Shown: positions 44,882 through 55,080, counted from the first letter of the stretch. The stretch is DNA of 64,000 nucleotides from an uncultured Prevotellaceae bacterium (GCA_947167995.1 CAMVKS010000009.1:1-64000), one strand, 5' to 3'. Notes: generated from the letters alone by a model not told the origin. Made by a program: numbers and translations.

Positions 44882-46840
44882 ATGAGAAACAATCTAATTC
44901 TATTTATAGCACTATCTTTAACCGCAATCAGTGCACAAGCATCGACATATTATGGGTTTAAAATTGGTGGCGTGTCGGTAAACAGCGACAACTATACCAA
45001 TGTGAGAGGTTCAAACATCAAGGCAAACGACACAAGCCAGCCTTACTCGGTGGTCTATGATCCGTCGACCAAGACCGTGACCCTCAACAATGTAAAAATA
45101 GAGCGAACGGGCAACGACAACCGGTGCATCTACAATGAGAGTTGCGACGGGTTAACGGTATATTTCAGCACTGCCAACAGCTATCTCAGTTCCACAACAT
45201 GTGCCCCAATTAGGTTAGAAGCCAATACCACTTTCACTTGCGAGGCACTGGTGCAGGTGAGCGTTCAAGGTACTGATGGTGACGCCAATTGTCTCTATGC
45301 CACAAGTGGTGCTACTGTCACTTTCGACCATGCCACTTTTAGGATGTATCTTAATGGAAATTCTAATCCCGCAATATCCAGCAGCAGTACCACCAACGAG
45401 AAAATCGTCTTTCACCACTCGCGCGTTTATGTTTATAGCGCAGGCGGCAGTGCCTTGTCACGCTTTTCGAGTGTGACATGTGACGGCTCGGCACTACTGC
45501 TGCGCACGGGCAGCGAAACGGCATGTGCCATGTACTATGTGAATTTATTCACGTTGACCAACTATCCCACCATGACTATTGGTTATGGCGTCAACCCAAT
45601 TACCAGTTTCACAAACTACACCATCTTTGGCGTGGCGACCTTCAGCAACACCCAAAAGACCTTTGTCAACGCGGGCAACGATGTGCTGCCAGGCAGAGAC
45701 ATCATCATTTCACAGCGAATTCCCGTCGATGAGTCACACTTTCCCGACGCTACCTTCCGCTCATGGGTAACCGAGAAATATGGCTCAACCCTTGAGACCT
45801 ATGATATTTTTGAAAGGCGCACAATCAATGTTGAGACATCAGACAGTAAAGCCTTGAAGAATGTGGAGGACTGGACTGGAATAGGTTATTTCCATTGCTT
45901 CCGTCGATTGTGGGACCAGGGAGGAAAGACAAGAATCCTGCGATTGGCTTCTAATAAGGAGTTTTATCACTTGAAGTGCTATGACAATCCCGTGGGCATC
46001 TCATGGGCTGGACTGGCATCTACTCTTAAACCAGTGCCAAGCGGAAAAGAGGGCTTGATTGAAGCTTTCAACGCCACAGCTGCCGAGCGCAACCCGCTCC
46101 CGACCCGCTCTCAGCTGGGTGTCATAAAAAGTAATGGATTTGATTTTATTGTGAAGAACGGCAACAATACCTATTCACTCAACGCCCTGCAGAACTACTG
46201 GCCCATAGATTATGACCACTTCCCCGACGACGCGTTCCGCACCTTCCTTTACACTCGTGCCGAGGGATTAGATGCCGTTATCTATGATAGCGAGAATGCA
46301 AAGATCAATGCCTATGACTTAAAAAACATGAATATCGCCGACCTCACGGGTATTGAGGGTCTCACAAATATCACGCATTTGTATTGCTACCAAAACCGGC
46401 TCTCAACCTTAAATATTTCTAAAAACACCAAATTGATTTTGCTGTATTGCTACTGGAACAGGATCAAGAGTGACGGTTGGGACCATTTCATTGCCACGGC
46501 ACCCACCATGAGCAACAGGCTTGATGTGTATTGCTACTATCCCTCAAGCATGGAGAACAACGACCTACCCACCTACCAGCAAGTGGCTCAGGCCAAAGCC
46601 AAGAACATCCATTTCTATCATTGGACCAACTACCGCTGGGAAGAAATGAGCGATATTGCGCCAATCGTTCCTGGCGACGTGAACGGTGATGGAGTGGTGA
46701 CAAGTGCCGATATTACAGCACTATATGATTTCTTGCTTAACAACGACACCACACACATCGTCAATGGAGATCAGACTGGCGATGGCGACATCACAGCTGC
46801 CGACATCACAGCAGTTTATGGTGTGTTATTAACCTCATAA
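44882..46840 (+). CDS. Exported beta-helix/LRR-like protein with dockerin
   Basis: A 652-residue protein with a signal peptide (residues 1-20, cleavage near AQA). Residues about 25-275 look like short beta strands of a right-handed beta-helix (repeated TVTLNN, LTVYFS, TVTFDHATF). Two copies of a motif of the form I-x-x-D-x-x-x-F-P-D-x-x-F-R (near residues 280 and 440) begin LRR-like segments; the second continues as LTGIEGLTNITHLYCYQNRL and NTKLILLYCYWNRI. Residues 598-652 are a dockerin-like calcium-loop pair. The next dockerin gene starts 45 bases downstream. A surface-binding role is inferred. Confidence 0.85.
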   Translation: MRNNLILFIALSLTAISAQASTYYGFKIGGVSVNSDNYTNVRGSNIKANDTSQPYSVVYDPSTKTVTLNNVKIERTGNDNRCIYNESCDGLTVYFSTANSYLSSTTCAPIRLEANTTFTCEALVQVSVQGTDGDANCLYATSGATVTFDHATFRMYLNGNSNPAISSSSTTNEKIVFHHSRVYVYSAGGSALSRFSSVTCDGSALLLRTGSETACAMYYVNLFTLTNYPTMTIGYGVNPITSFTNYTIFGVATFSNTQKTFVNAGNDVLPGRDIIISQRIPVDESHFPDATFRSWVTEKYGSTLETYDIFERRTINVETSDSKALKNVEDWTGIGYFHCFRRLWDQGGKTRILRLASNKEFYHLKCYDNPVGISWAGLASTLKPVPSGKEGLIEAFNATAAERNPLPTRSQLGVIKSNGFDFIVKNGNNTYSLNALQNYWPIDYDHFPDDAFRTFLYTRAEGLDAVIYDSENAKINAYDLKNMNIADLTGIEGLTNITHLYCYQNRLSTLNISKNTKLILLYCYWNRIKSDGWDHFIATAPTMSNRLDVYCYYPSSMENNDLPTYQQVAQAKAKNIHFYHWTNYRWEEMSDIAPIVPGDVNGDGVVTSADITALYDFLLNNDTTHIVNGDQTGDGDITAADITAVYGVLLTS

Positions 46841-46885
46841 ACACTTAATATTTTCTTTTAAATATAAATCAAAAAAACAATAATA

Positions 46886-49711
46886 ATGAAAAAAATATTT
46901 TTATTACTGGTGTTCTTCACCATTGCTATCGTGGCAAGTGCAGAGCCAGCCAATCCAACTCCCATCACCGTGACACAAGCTGACGGAACAACGTTACAAC
47001 TATGCCTTGTGGGAGACGAGTTTTACCATTTCAACACAACAATCGACGGCTACACCATCCTCAATGTTGATGGCCGTTGGGAGTATGCCAAGAAAAATGG
47101 TGAGTTATTAGTGTCGTCAGGTATCATGGCTCACAATCCTCAAGACCGTAATGCTCAGGAATTACTGTTGTTGGAGTCAATGCCTAAATGTCTTGTAGAT
47201 AAAAAGGAGACGAATCATGCCCACAAGGCCCGTCTTGACCGCGACACTAAGAACCAGAGCAATGAGCCTGTTGTTGATTACAGCACCTTCCGTGGCCTCA
47301 TCATTCTTATTAACTACAACGATAAGCAATTCCAGATGAGCAATGCCAACAGCTTCTACAACCAGCTCTGCAACACTCACAACTACACTGGTTTCTACCA
47401 CCAGGGACAATTTCAACAGTGTACAGGCAGCGTGCGAGATTACTACTACGACAACTCAATGGGTCAATTCGACCCAGATTTTGACGTTGTGGGCCCCGTT
47501 ACCCTTGACTATTCGTGCTATAAGGGTCACGAAAAATCGCGCGAGATTTTCCAGGCCGCGATGGACGCTGTTGATGGCCAGGTCGACTTCTCGCAATATG
47601 ATGCTGACAATGACGGCGAAATCGACATGGTGTTCTTTATGGTGGCAGGCTACTCGTCGAGCTACAGCGGCAACAACAGCGGTTACCTGTGGCCTCACAT
47701 GAGCTACCTATATGGCTACAACGGCAGTTACTATTATTATCTGCAATATGACGGCAAGTACATGGGGCGCTATGCCTCGTCGTGCGAGATATATGGTTGG
47801 GAGAGTTACGGCTACACTATGCCTAACGCCATTGGCACCATTTGCCATGAGTTTGGCCATGTGCTGGGATTGCCCGACCTCTATGATACCGACTATGGTC
47901 AAAGCGGAGGTCAGAGCCTCCACCCCGATGGCTGGGATGTGATGGCTGGAGGAAGCCACAACAACTACGGTCGCACACCAGTTGGTTATAGCCTTTGGGA
48001 ACGCTGGGAACTCGGTTTCACTTCTAAGCCCCAAGAACTTACGCCTGGCACTAGGACTTTGAGCCCTGTAAATTCGAGCAACACTGGTTTGATGATGTCA
48101 TCGCCAAATCCTCAGGAATATTTCCTCTTTGAGGACCGACAGGCCAACAAATGGGACTCGGCTCTTCCTGGTCATGGATTACTTGTGACCCGAGTAGATC
48201 GCAGCAACCAGTCGGTTTGGGACCAGAATGATGTTAACTGCAACCCTCAGCGCAATTATTATGAGCTCGTGAGGGCTTCGGGCACCAGCGACAGCCAAGT
48301 GCCATTCCCTGGCAACAGCAACGTCACTGTGCTCAACTCTGTCACCGAACCAGCTCTCCTTACCTGGGACGGTCAATCGTGCAACTTTGGCCTCTCGGGA
48401 ATTACCGAAACTGGCGGCAACATCACTTTCAATGTGGTTGCTGAGGTTGAGCCCAGCACAATCGTTGAGGACTTTGAGTCGATGCCTATTTCGACCGTCG
48501 AGAATCCTGCCGACGTGCTCGGAAACTTCGCCACATGGACCTTCCCCAAAGCATCGGTAGTGGAAGCAAATGGCGGCAAAGCCGCAGGCCTTCAGTCTCC
48601 TGGTGGTGTTTTCATGACAAGCGACATCAACGTCAAGATGGTAAAGATTACGATGCAGGCTACAAACCAATCTACCACCACCTCTAAGGTGCAGCTGCAA
48701 TATTCATTTGATGAAGGCGCGACATGGACCACCGTAGGCACCGAAAACATATCCGCGTCGAGCTCTGAGCAGCTGCAATGGCTACTTAACGACATCAATC
48801 AGCCCGTGAGATTCAGGATAATGCAGACTTCAGGCGCCAAGAACAAGCTGCTCCTTATCGACGATATCACTATCACATATACCGAGGCACCAACTTATGA
48901 CCTGAAAATTGCTGATACACAGGTCGATGGTGCTACCATAGGCAACCTTGCCCAAATTGATGGCGTGGAAGGACTAGTGCAGTACCTGCCCGTCAGCAAC
49001 ATCCTTAAAATAGGCAACGCCACAATCACTGGTGAGGGATGCGTAAATGCAGGCGCAACGCTTTCAGGTCTGAATATTCAGGTTCAAGGCGAGGTGACCC
49101 TGAACACCACCCGAGTCGGCCGTCCAGCCATTATTTTCAACAATAGCGATGACGCTATCGTGCAAGGCGTTTCATCGGGGGATGATTATGCAAAACTAAA
49201 CATCAATGTTCCTGCTGGAAACAATACGACGCCAGTTATTTACTATATTAGCTATTATGGAAACGATGAACATCGTGCGTTCATCAAGGATATCGACATT
49301 CACATGACTGGTACTGCCTATATAGGTTCAGAAAATTGGAACGAATGTCTTACTGTTGAGAATTCAAGTATTATTGCAGACGGTCCTTGGAGTGATTTTT
49401 ACGTCATTAACGATGTGCAGCTCGTTGACTGTTACGTGTCACTTCCCGAAGGTGGTTATTTTAACCGTGGCCAGCTATGTGATGCTCAGGGGCAGGAGTG
49501 GCATGGACCGTTTAAAATACTACGCGCGCAGCAAGTGGTTGCTGGCGATGTGAACGGAGATGGCACGGTGACCAGTGCCGATGTTACTGCGCTCTACAAT
49601 TGGCTGCTTAATAACGACAGCAGTTCTATCGTTAATGGTGACCAAAATGGCGATGGCAACATCACAGCTGGCGATATAACTGTCGTATATAACACCCTGT
49701 TAGGAAATTAA
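46886..49711 (+). CDS. Exported M6-family metalloprotease with dockerin
   Basis: A 941-residue secreted protease. After the signal peptide (residues 1-19) comes an N-terminal propeptide-like region (residues 20-115) and the M6 (immune inhibitor A-like) catalytic domain, with CHEFGHVLGLPDLYDTD: His321-Glu322-x-x-His325 with the third metal ligand Asp331. Residues about 530-665 resemble a jelly-roll domain (SFDEGATWTTVGTENIS). A further beta-rich region follows, and residues 887-941 are a dockerin-like module. It is probably co-transcribed with the preceding gene. Likely role: degradation of extracellular or host protein. Confidence 0.92.
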   Translation: MKKIFLLLVFFTIAIVASAEPANPTPITVTQADGTTLQLCLVGDEFYHFNTTIDGYTILNVDGRWEYAKKNGELLVSSGIMAHNPQDRNAQELLLLESMPKCLVDKKETNHAHKARLDRDTKNQSNEPVVDYSTFRGLIILINYNDKQFQMSNANSFYNQLCNTHNYTGFYHQGQFQQCTGSVRDYYYDNSMGQFDPDFDVVGPVTLDYSCYKGHEKSREIFQAAMDAVDGQVDFSQYDADNDGEIDMVFFMVAGYSSSYSGNNSGYLWPHMSYLYGYNGSYYYYLQYDGKYMGRYASSCEIYGWESYGYTMPNAIGTICHEFGHVLGLPDLYDTDYGQSGGQSLHPDGWDVMAGGSHNNYGRTPVGYSLWERWELGFTSKPQELTPGTRTLSPVNSSNTGLMMSSPNPQEYFLFEDRQANKWDSALPGHGLLVTRVDRSNQSVWDQNDVNCNPQRNYYELVRASGTSDSQVPFPGNSNVTVLNSVTEPALLTWDGQSCNFGLSGITETGGNITFNVVAEVEPSTIVEDFESMPISTVENPADVLGNFATWTFPKASVVEANGGKAAGLQSPGGVFMTSDINVKMVKITMQATNQSTTTSKVQLQYSFDEGATWTTVGTENISASSSEQLQWLLNDINQPVRFRIMQTSGAKNKLLLIDDITITYTEAPTYDLKIADTQVDGATIGNLAQIDGVEGLVQYLPVSNILKIGNATITGEGCVNAGATLSGLNIQVQGEVTLNTTRVGRPAIIFNNSDDAIVQGVSSGDDYAKLNINVPAGNNTTPVIYYISYYGNDEHRAFIKDIDIHMTGTAYIGSENWNECLTVENSSIIADGPWSDFYVINDVQLVDCYVSLPEGGYFNRGQLCDAQGQEWHGPFKILRAQQVVAGDVNGDGTVTSADVTALYNWLLNNDSSSIVNGDQNGDGNITAGDITVVYNTLLGN

Positions 49712-49733
49712 CATTCTTAATAATATAATAAAA

Positions 49734-49775
49734 AAATAATCAGCTTGAGGCGAGTTCTTCAAGCTGATTATTTGT
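49734..49775. terminator. Bidirectional terminator
   Basis: A 15-bp perfect stem (arms at 49734-49748 and 49759-49773) with a 10-base loop sits between convergent genes, with A-rich sequence on the left and T-rich on the right. Confidence 0.85.
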
Positions 49776-49797
49776 TATTTAATTCATGAATTGAGAC

Positions 49798-51381
49798 CTA
49801 CTCGACATGGAAGCGATAGATGCCACCATCTCTTGAGCCTACAACCATTATATTATCTTTAACTATGGGGGAAGATTCAAAGTTGCTCGACATTACCTGG
49901 TCGAACAGTATCTCGCCGTCTTTTCCTCGAATGAGGTAAAGATGTCCACTTGAGTTGCCTATTACTATATAAAGCTCGTTTTTCTCATTATAGAAACCAA
50001 CAGGAGAGGACCACGCAAAGAAAGTGAGAGGCTTGCGGTAAAGCAAGTTGCCTGAGTTCTTGTCAAAAGCTAAGAATTCTGAATTCTTACTGCCGTCAAG
50101 CTGGTTGAACGATGCAAAAATCATGTTCTTGCAGTCACCATCACCTATCAAAGGCGTGCAATACAGTCCTCCATCAAAGTGCGAATCACGAACGTTGACT
50201 TTTGCACTTGGGCAAGACCATTCCCACACTTTGGTACCACTGAGTGCATTCAGTTTTACAAAGTGTGTGCGTTTGTCCGAACCACCCTGCAAGTCTACTT
50301 CGCAACCACAATAGATGTAAGGAACATCTTTCTCTACCTCAAGCACAATAGAGCCATCGATATCGTCATGATTATCGTAGTGCCACACAGGTTTCATTGT
50401 GTTGAGATTGATGCAAAGAATGTCGCCATGATTATCACCTACAAAACCATAATTCTTGTAAATTGCCATGCTCGACTCTATTCCAGCACCTCCATCACCT
50501 TTAACCACATAACGCAATGCACTATGCATCTTGAGCTGGCCATTGCCCAATCGAGAATATTTATATATCGATCCATTCTCTCCAGGCCAGAACAGGAATT
50601 GACCTGCAACCACTGGCGATGAGTCATAGGCACCCCATCCACGCTTGGCTTTAGGGTCGCGGTCCCACATGTAGACGCGCTCATGCTTGTAAAGGTCAAC
50701 CGACAGATGACCAAAGGGGCTTTGGGTGGGAATTCCTTGCCCAACATACAAACTGCCATTCAGTGCCGGGTCAAGAGAAACAGACCCTTTTACTGGGTTT
50801 CCTACTTCAATCGATTTGCGGCTTTCCTTGCCATTGGCAAAGTTCAAGAAATATAGTTGCTCACACAATGAGCCAACAATTATCTCCTCTTCGCTGAAAT
50901 CGGCTGTAAGTGCAGGCGAGCTCTGTCGGAACTTATCCATCTGCTCTTTGGGCCATTTCACATAAACAGGCTCACCGGTCCATCCTGAACCGCCTCCCCA
51001 GGAGCCACGTGCCGATGTTCTGAAAACCCAGTCTTGAACAATCCTGTTAGGAGTACCTTTGATTTTACCACTATAGGTGCGAGCGTCACGGCGTTGCCCT
51101 CCACGGAAGGTGAATACACCGGGAACTGTGTCGTAAGGGTTGATTAGGTTATCAAGAATGCCACTCGTCACGGTGTCGATCAATTCGACATCATAGGTCA
51201 AATCATCCACACTTGCAAAAACTGTATCAGGGAGCATCACTTTGTCAACCTTAGCAGCCGCCACACTGTCGCTGTCCACACCTGTCTTCTTTCCTGTGAT
51301 ACCTTTACAGGACACCACACTCATGCCCAGCATGATTCCGACAAAAGCTATAGCGACAAATTTAGAGTCAATAAATCTCAT
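49798..51381 (-). CDS. PQQ-like beta-propeller lipoprotein
   Basis: The 527-residue protein has a lipoprotein signal (VVSC near residue 25). The mature part is built of about seven WD/PQQ-like beta-propeller blades with repeated G-x-x-Y/L strands, e.g. NGSLYVGQGIPTQ, VVAGQFLFWPGENGSIYKY, YKNYGFVGDNHGDILCINL and IVVGSRDGGIYRFHVE. Relatives act as scaffold or assembly lipoproteins (BamB-like) or as sensor domains; no enzyme motif is seen. Its promoter is at 51407-51435. Confidence 0.85.
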   Translation of the reverse strand: MRFIDSKFVAIAFVGIMLGMSVVSCKGITGKKTGVDSDSVAAAKVDKVMLPDTVFASVDDLTYDVELIDTVTSGILDNLINPYDTVPGVFTFRGGQRRDARTYSGKIKGTPNRIVQDWVFRTSARGSWGGGSGWTGEPVYVKWPKEQMDKFRQSSPALTADFSEEEIIVGSLCEQLYFLNFANGKESRKSIEVGNPVKGSVSLDPALNGSLYVGQGIPTQSPFGHLSVDLYKHERVYMWDRDPKAKRGWGAYDSSPVVAGQFLFWPGENGSIYKYSRLGNGQLKMHSALRYVVKGDGGAGIESSMAIYKNYGFVGDNHGDILCINLNTMKPVWHYDNHDDIDGSIVLEVEKDVPYIYCGCEVDLQGGSDKRTHFVKLNALSGTKVWEWSCPSAKVNVRDSHFDGGLYCTPLIGDGDCKNMIFASFNQLDGSKNSEFLAFDKNSGNLLYRKPLTFFAWSSPVGFYNEKNELYIVIGNSSGHLYLIRGKDGEILFDQVMSSNFESSPIVKDNIMVVGSRDGGIYRFHVE

Positions 51382-51406
51382 TTTTTATCTTTTTTGAAAA
51401 ACGGTG

Positions 51407-51435
51407 CAAAGTTAGCAAGTATTCATTGTTCACAA
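51407..51435 (-). promoter_or_regulatory. Promoter of the PQQ-like lipoprotein
   Basis: On the minus strand TTG (51433-51435) and TAACTTTG (51407-51414) are 18 bases apart. Confidence 0.6.
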
Positions 51436-51530
51436 AATAGTTTTTACCTTGTTTTTTAAAAAAATAGAAGAAAATAGTGTGACATTATAAAATTTATTTA
51501 CTAATTTTACAACGATTAAATACTAAGAAA

Positions 51531-53960
51531 ATGAAAAAGATACTTTTTATCATCGCATTGCTGGCATGTGGAGTTTGCTCAATGTCGGCAGGCATCAACA
51601 TCGGAGGCACTGTGTATAACGCCGACACCATCTTGCACCGTCAGGTGGGGCCTGGCATCTACAACACTATCATCAGAATACCAGATTTTCCTCTCAATGT
51701 CTATCTTCTTGAGGCCGACATGAACAACCCATACAACCGAGTTGAAACCACTATTGGTTACAACACTTTGGGAAGAACAGAATTGTTGACTAATGCTTAC
51801 AATCGCAACCGAACAGCGACGCGTCGACCAATAGCGGCCTGCAATGCCAACTTCTGGTGCGTGACAGGTAACGGGTCGCCAACGATGGATTTTGAGCTCG
51901 GTGACCCCTTCGGTGCAGTGGTGCGCAACGATAGTGTTTATCTCAACACCGAGACCAATGCCGATGCGTGGAATGGAGGTCCAAGCCGCACAGGGGCATG
52001 TGCCATCACACAGGACAAAACTCTATACTTCGGTCATTTCAACTGTGGCGGAACAATATCATCACCCAAACTTTCAGCACCAGCTCCCCTTAACACAGTG
52101 AACCGTCGCAATCTGCCGCACACCGCCGTACTTTGGACTCCTGCATTCAGTCGCACACGCGAGTTTGAGACCAACTGGATTGGCTACAACGAGCAAGGTG
52201 TTGCCGATGCCGACAATTTCTACCTCACTTTCACCGAAGGCAGTCGCTGGCTCGTGAACCAAGATATGCAGTTCACGATTTCAAAGATAGTTAGAAATGC
52301 CGACCGCCAGACTCTGGGCGAATATGATGCATGCATCACCGCCACTGGACTGATGAAAGACTACCTCGTGGCTCTTGACGAGGGCGATTTGATTACCATC
52401 AACCACGGATGGACCTACAACGAAGAGAATCAAGTGACACCATTCATCGAGAACATGGTAGAGGGCAACGCTCCTGTTATGCACAACGGCGAACTCACAG
52501 GACGCAACAACGACGAGAGCTACAACTCAATGATATATAGCCGCACCGCATACGGCTGCGATGCTACCGGCAAGAAACTCTACATGATTGTAATTGACAA
52601 ATCCACAAGTAGATACTATGGTACAAGCAATGGCTGCACAACAACAGTGATGTGCCAAATTCTTAAAGACCTATACCCCGACATCTCGGAGGTAGTGAAC
52701 ATGGACGCTGGTGGCTCGGCCGAGATGATGGTCGACGGTAAGATTATAAACACGACCACCGAGGGTACCCCACGCGCTGTGGCTTGCGGATGGATGCTCG
52801 AGACCGAGGCTCCTGAAGACAATGAGATTTCATCAATCCAGTTCTATGACTTCCGTGCCGACTTGCCAATCTATTCGTCGTATACTCCACGCATCGTTGG
52901 TTTTAACCAATATGGCGAGGTTGTTAACGACAATGTCACTGGTTTCTCGCTATCATGTGATGAGAGCATGGGCTCAACCGAGGGTTCAACGCTGATTCTG
53001 AGTGGGAACGTTGGTGAGGGCATTCTTACAGCCAACCTAAATGGAATGACCGCCACAGTACCCGTCAGAACACTTGAGGCACAACCTGCAATTGCTATGA
53101 AACCCATGATATATGTCGACAACCGAGAATTTCCCATTGAGGTGAGCGCTGTAATTTACGGCAAAAAATTCTATTACGATGGCGGTAAACTCACTTGGGA
53201 AGTCGATGACCCGAGCATTGCAACTATCGTCAATGGAAATATCCGAGGTGTTAAAAACGGTAAAACGGCTTTAACTTGCACAATTGGGAACTATATAGAC
53301 ACCGATAGTATTACCGTGGAGATTAGCGACAGGGAGTATATTGAGCAAACCTGGGAAGGATGGTCGCTAAAAGGTGCAGGTGCCAAGAACCTGGTTCTCG
53401 ACGAGAATGGGAATCTGTCATTCACCTATAGTTCTAATCGCGCTCCTTACATACAGCTATCAAAGGATATAACATTCTACAGTCTCCCCGACAGCATCTC
53501 TTTGACATTCACAAGCTCACTGCCATTGCAAATGGTACAAATTGATGTTCGTAATACTGTTCTAAACAAACTCAACTATCTTGAGTTCGGAAAGAATACC
53601 GGTTTCGAAGCCAATCAAGAATACACGTTGAATTTCGACCTTAACGCCATGGGCGGTCTTGACAACCTGCTCACCTATCCGCTGAGTCTACACACCATAA
53701 AGTTCACACCGGTTAAGAGCAACTTTGGCGATCATGTCATACAGCTCAAATCTCTCAAGGCCCACTACCCTATCACCACAGCAAAGCCTGGCGATGTGAA
53801 CAGTGATGGCAACGTGACAGCTGCCGACGTGACAGCACTCTATGACTTCCTCCTAAATAATGAAACAACACACCTGGTAAACGGAGACCAGAACGGTGAC
53901 GGAAACATCACCGCTGCCGACGTGACAAGGGTCTACGATATATTGCTCGGGGCACAATAA
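51531..53960 (+). CDS. Exported phosphodiester glycosidase-like protein with Ig-like domain and dockerin
   Basis: A 809-residue protein with a signal peptide (residues 1-20). Residues about 40-430 form a phosphodiester glycosidase domain (NAGPA family, the enzyme that removes GlcNAc from GlcNAc-1-phospho-mannose); family marks are the CNANFWC segment, RTAYGCDATGKKLYMIVID and NMDAGGSAEMMVDGKIIN followed by TTTEGTPRAVACGWML. Residues about 530-600 resemble a bacterial Ig-like (Big_2) domain (LTWEVDDPSIATIVNGNIRG). Residues 754-809 are a dockerin-like calcium-loop pair. It is monocistronic and could uncap phosphodiester-linked sugars on host or bacterial glycans. Confidence 0.9.
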   Translation: MKKILFIIALLACGVCSMSAGINIGGTVYNADTILHRQVGPGIYNTIIRIPDFPLNVYLLEADMNNPYNRVETTIGYNTLGRTELLTNAYNRNRTATRRPIAACNANFWCVTGNGSPTMDFELGDPFGAVVRNDSVYLNTETNADAWNGGPSRTGACAITQDKTLYFGHFNCGGTISSPKLSAPAPLNTVNRRNLPHTAVLWTPAFSRTREFETNWIGYNEQGVADADNFYLTFTEGSRWLVNQDMQFTISKIVRNADRQTLGEYDACITATGLMKDYLVALDEGDLITINHGWTYNEENQVTPFIENMVEGNAPVMHNGELTGRNNDESYNSMIYSRTAYGCDATGKKLYMIVIDKSTSRYYGTSNGCTTTVMCQILKDLYPDISEVVNMDAGGSAEMMVDGKIINTTTEGTPRAVACGWMLETEAPEDNEISSIQFYDFRADLPIYSSYTPRIVGFNQYGEVVNDNVTGFSLSCDESMGSTEGSTLILSGNVGEGILTANLNGMTATVPVRTLEAQPAIAMKPMIYVDNREFPIEVSAVIYGKKFYYDGGKLTWEVDDPSIATIVNGNIRGVKNGKTALTCTIGNYIDTDSITVEISDREYIEQTWEGWSLKGAGAKNLVLDENGNLSFTYSSNRAPYIQLSKDITFYSLPDSISLTFTSSLPLQMVQIDVRNTVLNKLNYLEFGKNTGFEANQEYTLNFDLNAMGGLDNLLTYPLSLHTIKFTPVKSNFGDHVIQLKSLKAHYPITTAKPGDVNSDGNVTAADVTALYDFLLNNETTHLVNGDQNGDGNITAADVTRVYDILLGAQ

Positions 53961-54007
53961 AACTCATAAAATAAAATCACACAACAAATAACTATAAACT
54001 CAAAATT

Positions 54008-54592
54008 ATGAACTATCAACTGATCAACCTACCGTACAACGTGAATGAATTAGAGCCAGTGATTAGCGCCGAGACCATTGCTTTGCATCACGGCAAACAT
54101 TTGGCAACCTACGTTAACAACCTAAACAACCTGCTGCCAGGCAGCGGTTTTGAAGAGAAAACTCTTGAAGAAATTGTGACAAGTGCCACAGGTGGAATTT
54201 TCAACAACGCCGGGCAAATCCTTAACCACAACCTCTACTTCGAACAGCTACAAGCACCGAGTGAGGACAACTGTCCTGTGGGAGAGCTCGCCAAAGCTAT
54301 TGACGAGCAGTTTGGCTCATTCGAAGCCTTCAAGGAGAAATTTACTGCTGCAGCAGTGACCTTGTTCGGCTCGGGATGGGCATGGCTCGCCTGCGACAAA
54401 GACGGAAAGCTCCAAATCATGCAAATGCCTAATGCCGACAACCCTGTGACAAAGGGTATGAAACCATTGATGACGATGGACGTGTGGGAACATGCCTACT
54501 ATGTTGACTACCGCAACCGTCGTCCCGACCATATAGCGGCAATGTGGCAAATCATCAACTGGCAAGAAATTGACCGACGCTTTATGATATAA
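54008..54592 (+). CDS. sodB: Fe/Mn superoxide dismutase
   Basis: A 194-residue cytoplasmic enzyme that disproportionates superoxide. The four metal ligands lie in the family motifs: ALHHGKHLATYVNNLN near residue 27, NHNLYFEQL near residue 77, and DVWEHAYYVDYRNRRPDHI near residue 158. GSGWAWLACDKDGKL is typical. Whether iron or manganese is used cannot be decided from sequence; Bacteroidota enzymes often accept both. It protects an anaerobe during oxygen exposure. Confidence 0.95.
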   Translation: MNYQLINLPYNVNELEPVISAETIALHHGKHLATYVNNLNNLLPGSGFEEKTLEEIVTSATGGIFNNAGQILNHNLYFEQLQAPSEDNCPVGELAKAIDEQFGSFEAFKEKFTAAAVTLFGSGWAWLACDKDGKLQIMQMPNADNPVTKGMKPLMTMDVWEHAYYVDYRNRRPDHIAAMWQIINWQEIDRRFMI

Positions 54593-54649
54593 TGAGTAAA
54601 AATGCTGCATTTGGAAAATTCGCCGTAAAAAAATGACCAATTCTGTTAA

Positions 54650-54989
54650 CAACAGAAAATAATTACTCTCTTTTCACCAAGTTCAAAATTTGATTCTTGT
54701 CAGAATTGGGAATATTCAAATAGCTCCCATCCTGTCTCCGGCAACGATTTCAAATTGATATATATTATCGAAAAAATTATTTCCATCTGGCTGGACGGGA
54801 ACCAAAAAGAAGTGGACATGAGTGAATTTGGTGGAGACGTATGTGAGAACGGCAAAGACATTGACGCAGGCGGCTCGGTGAAATAATTCTTTACGATGGG
54901 ACGGATTCGGTGATGTCTATAATTTCAGAATTAAATGGTTGGCGAAAAAGAAGCACTACATTCCTACAGGTAATGAATATGAGGACTAG
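54650..54989 (+). pseudogene. Decayed gene remnant
   Basis: One frame is open for about 78 codons (54650-54883) without a suitable start and reads like protein (FKLIYIIEKIISIWLDGNQ, then MSEFGGDVCENGKDIDAGG). It hits TAA at 54884-54886. The next frame at 54888-54989 continues as protein-like sequence (RWDGFGDVYNFRIKWLAKKK) to a stop. A gene with lost start and at least one frameshift fits this; the family is not recognised. Confidence 0.45.
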
Positions 54990-55051
54990 CTTAAGTGGAG
55001 GACAATACGGACTTTTCTTTATAAAATGATTCCTAATTAAGTGTATTTTAC

Positions 55052-55059
55052 TAACTTTG
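55052..55059 (+). promoter_or_regulatory. -7 box of the HAD hydrolase gene
   Basis: TAACTTTG, 21 bases before the start codon. No clear -33 TTG is seen. Confidence 0.5.
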
Positions 55060-55080
55060 AACATATTGATAATTCGGAAG

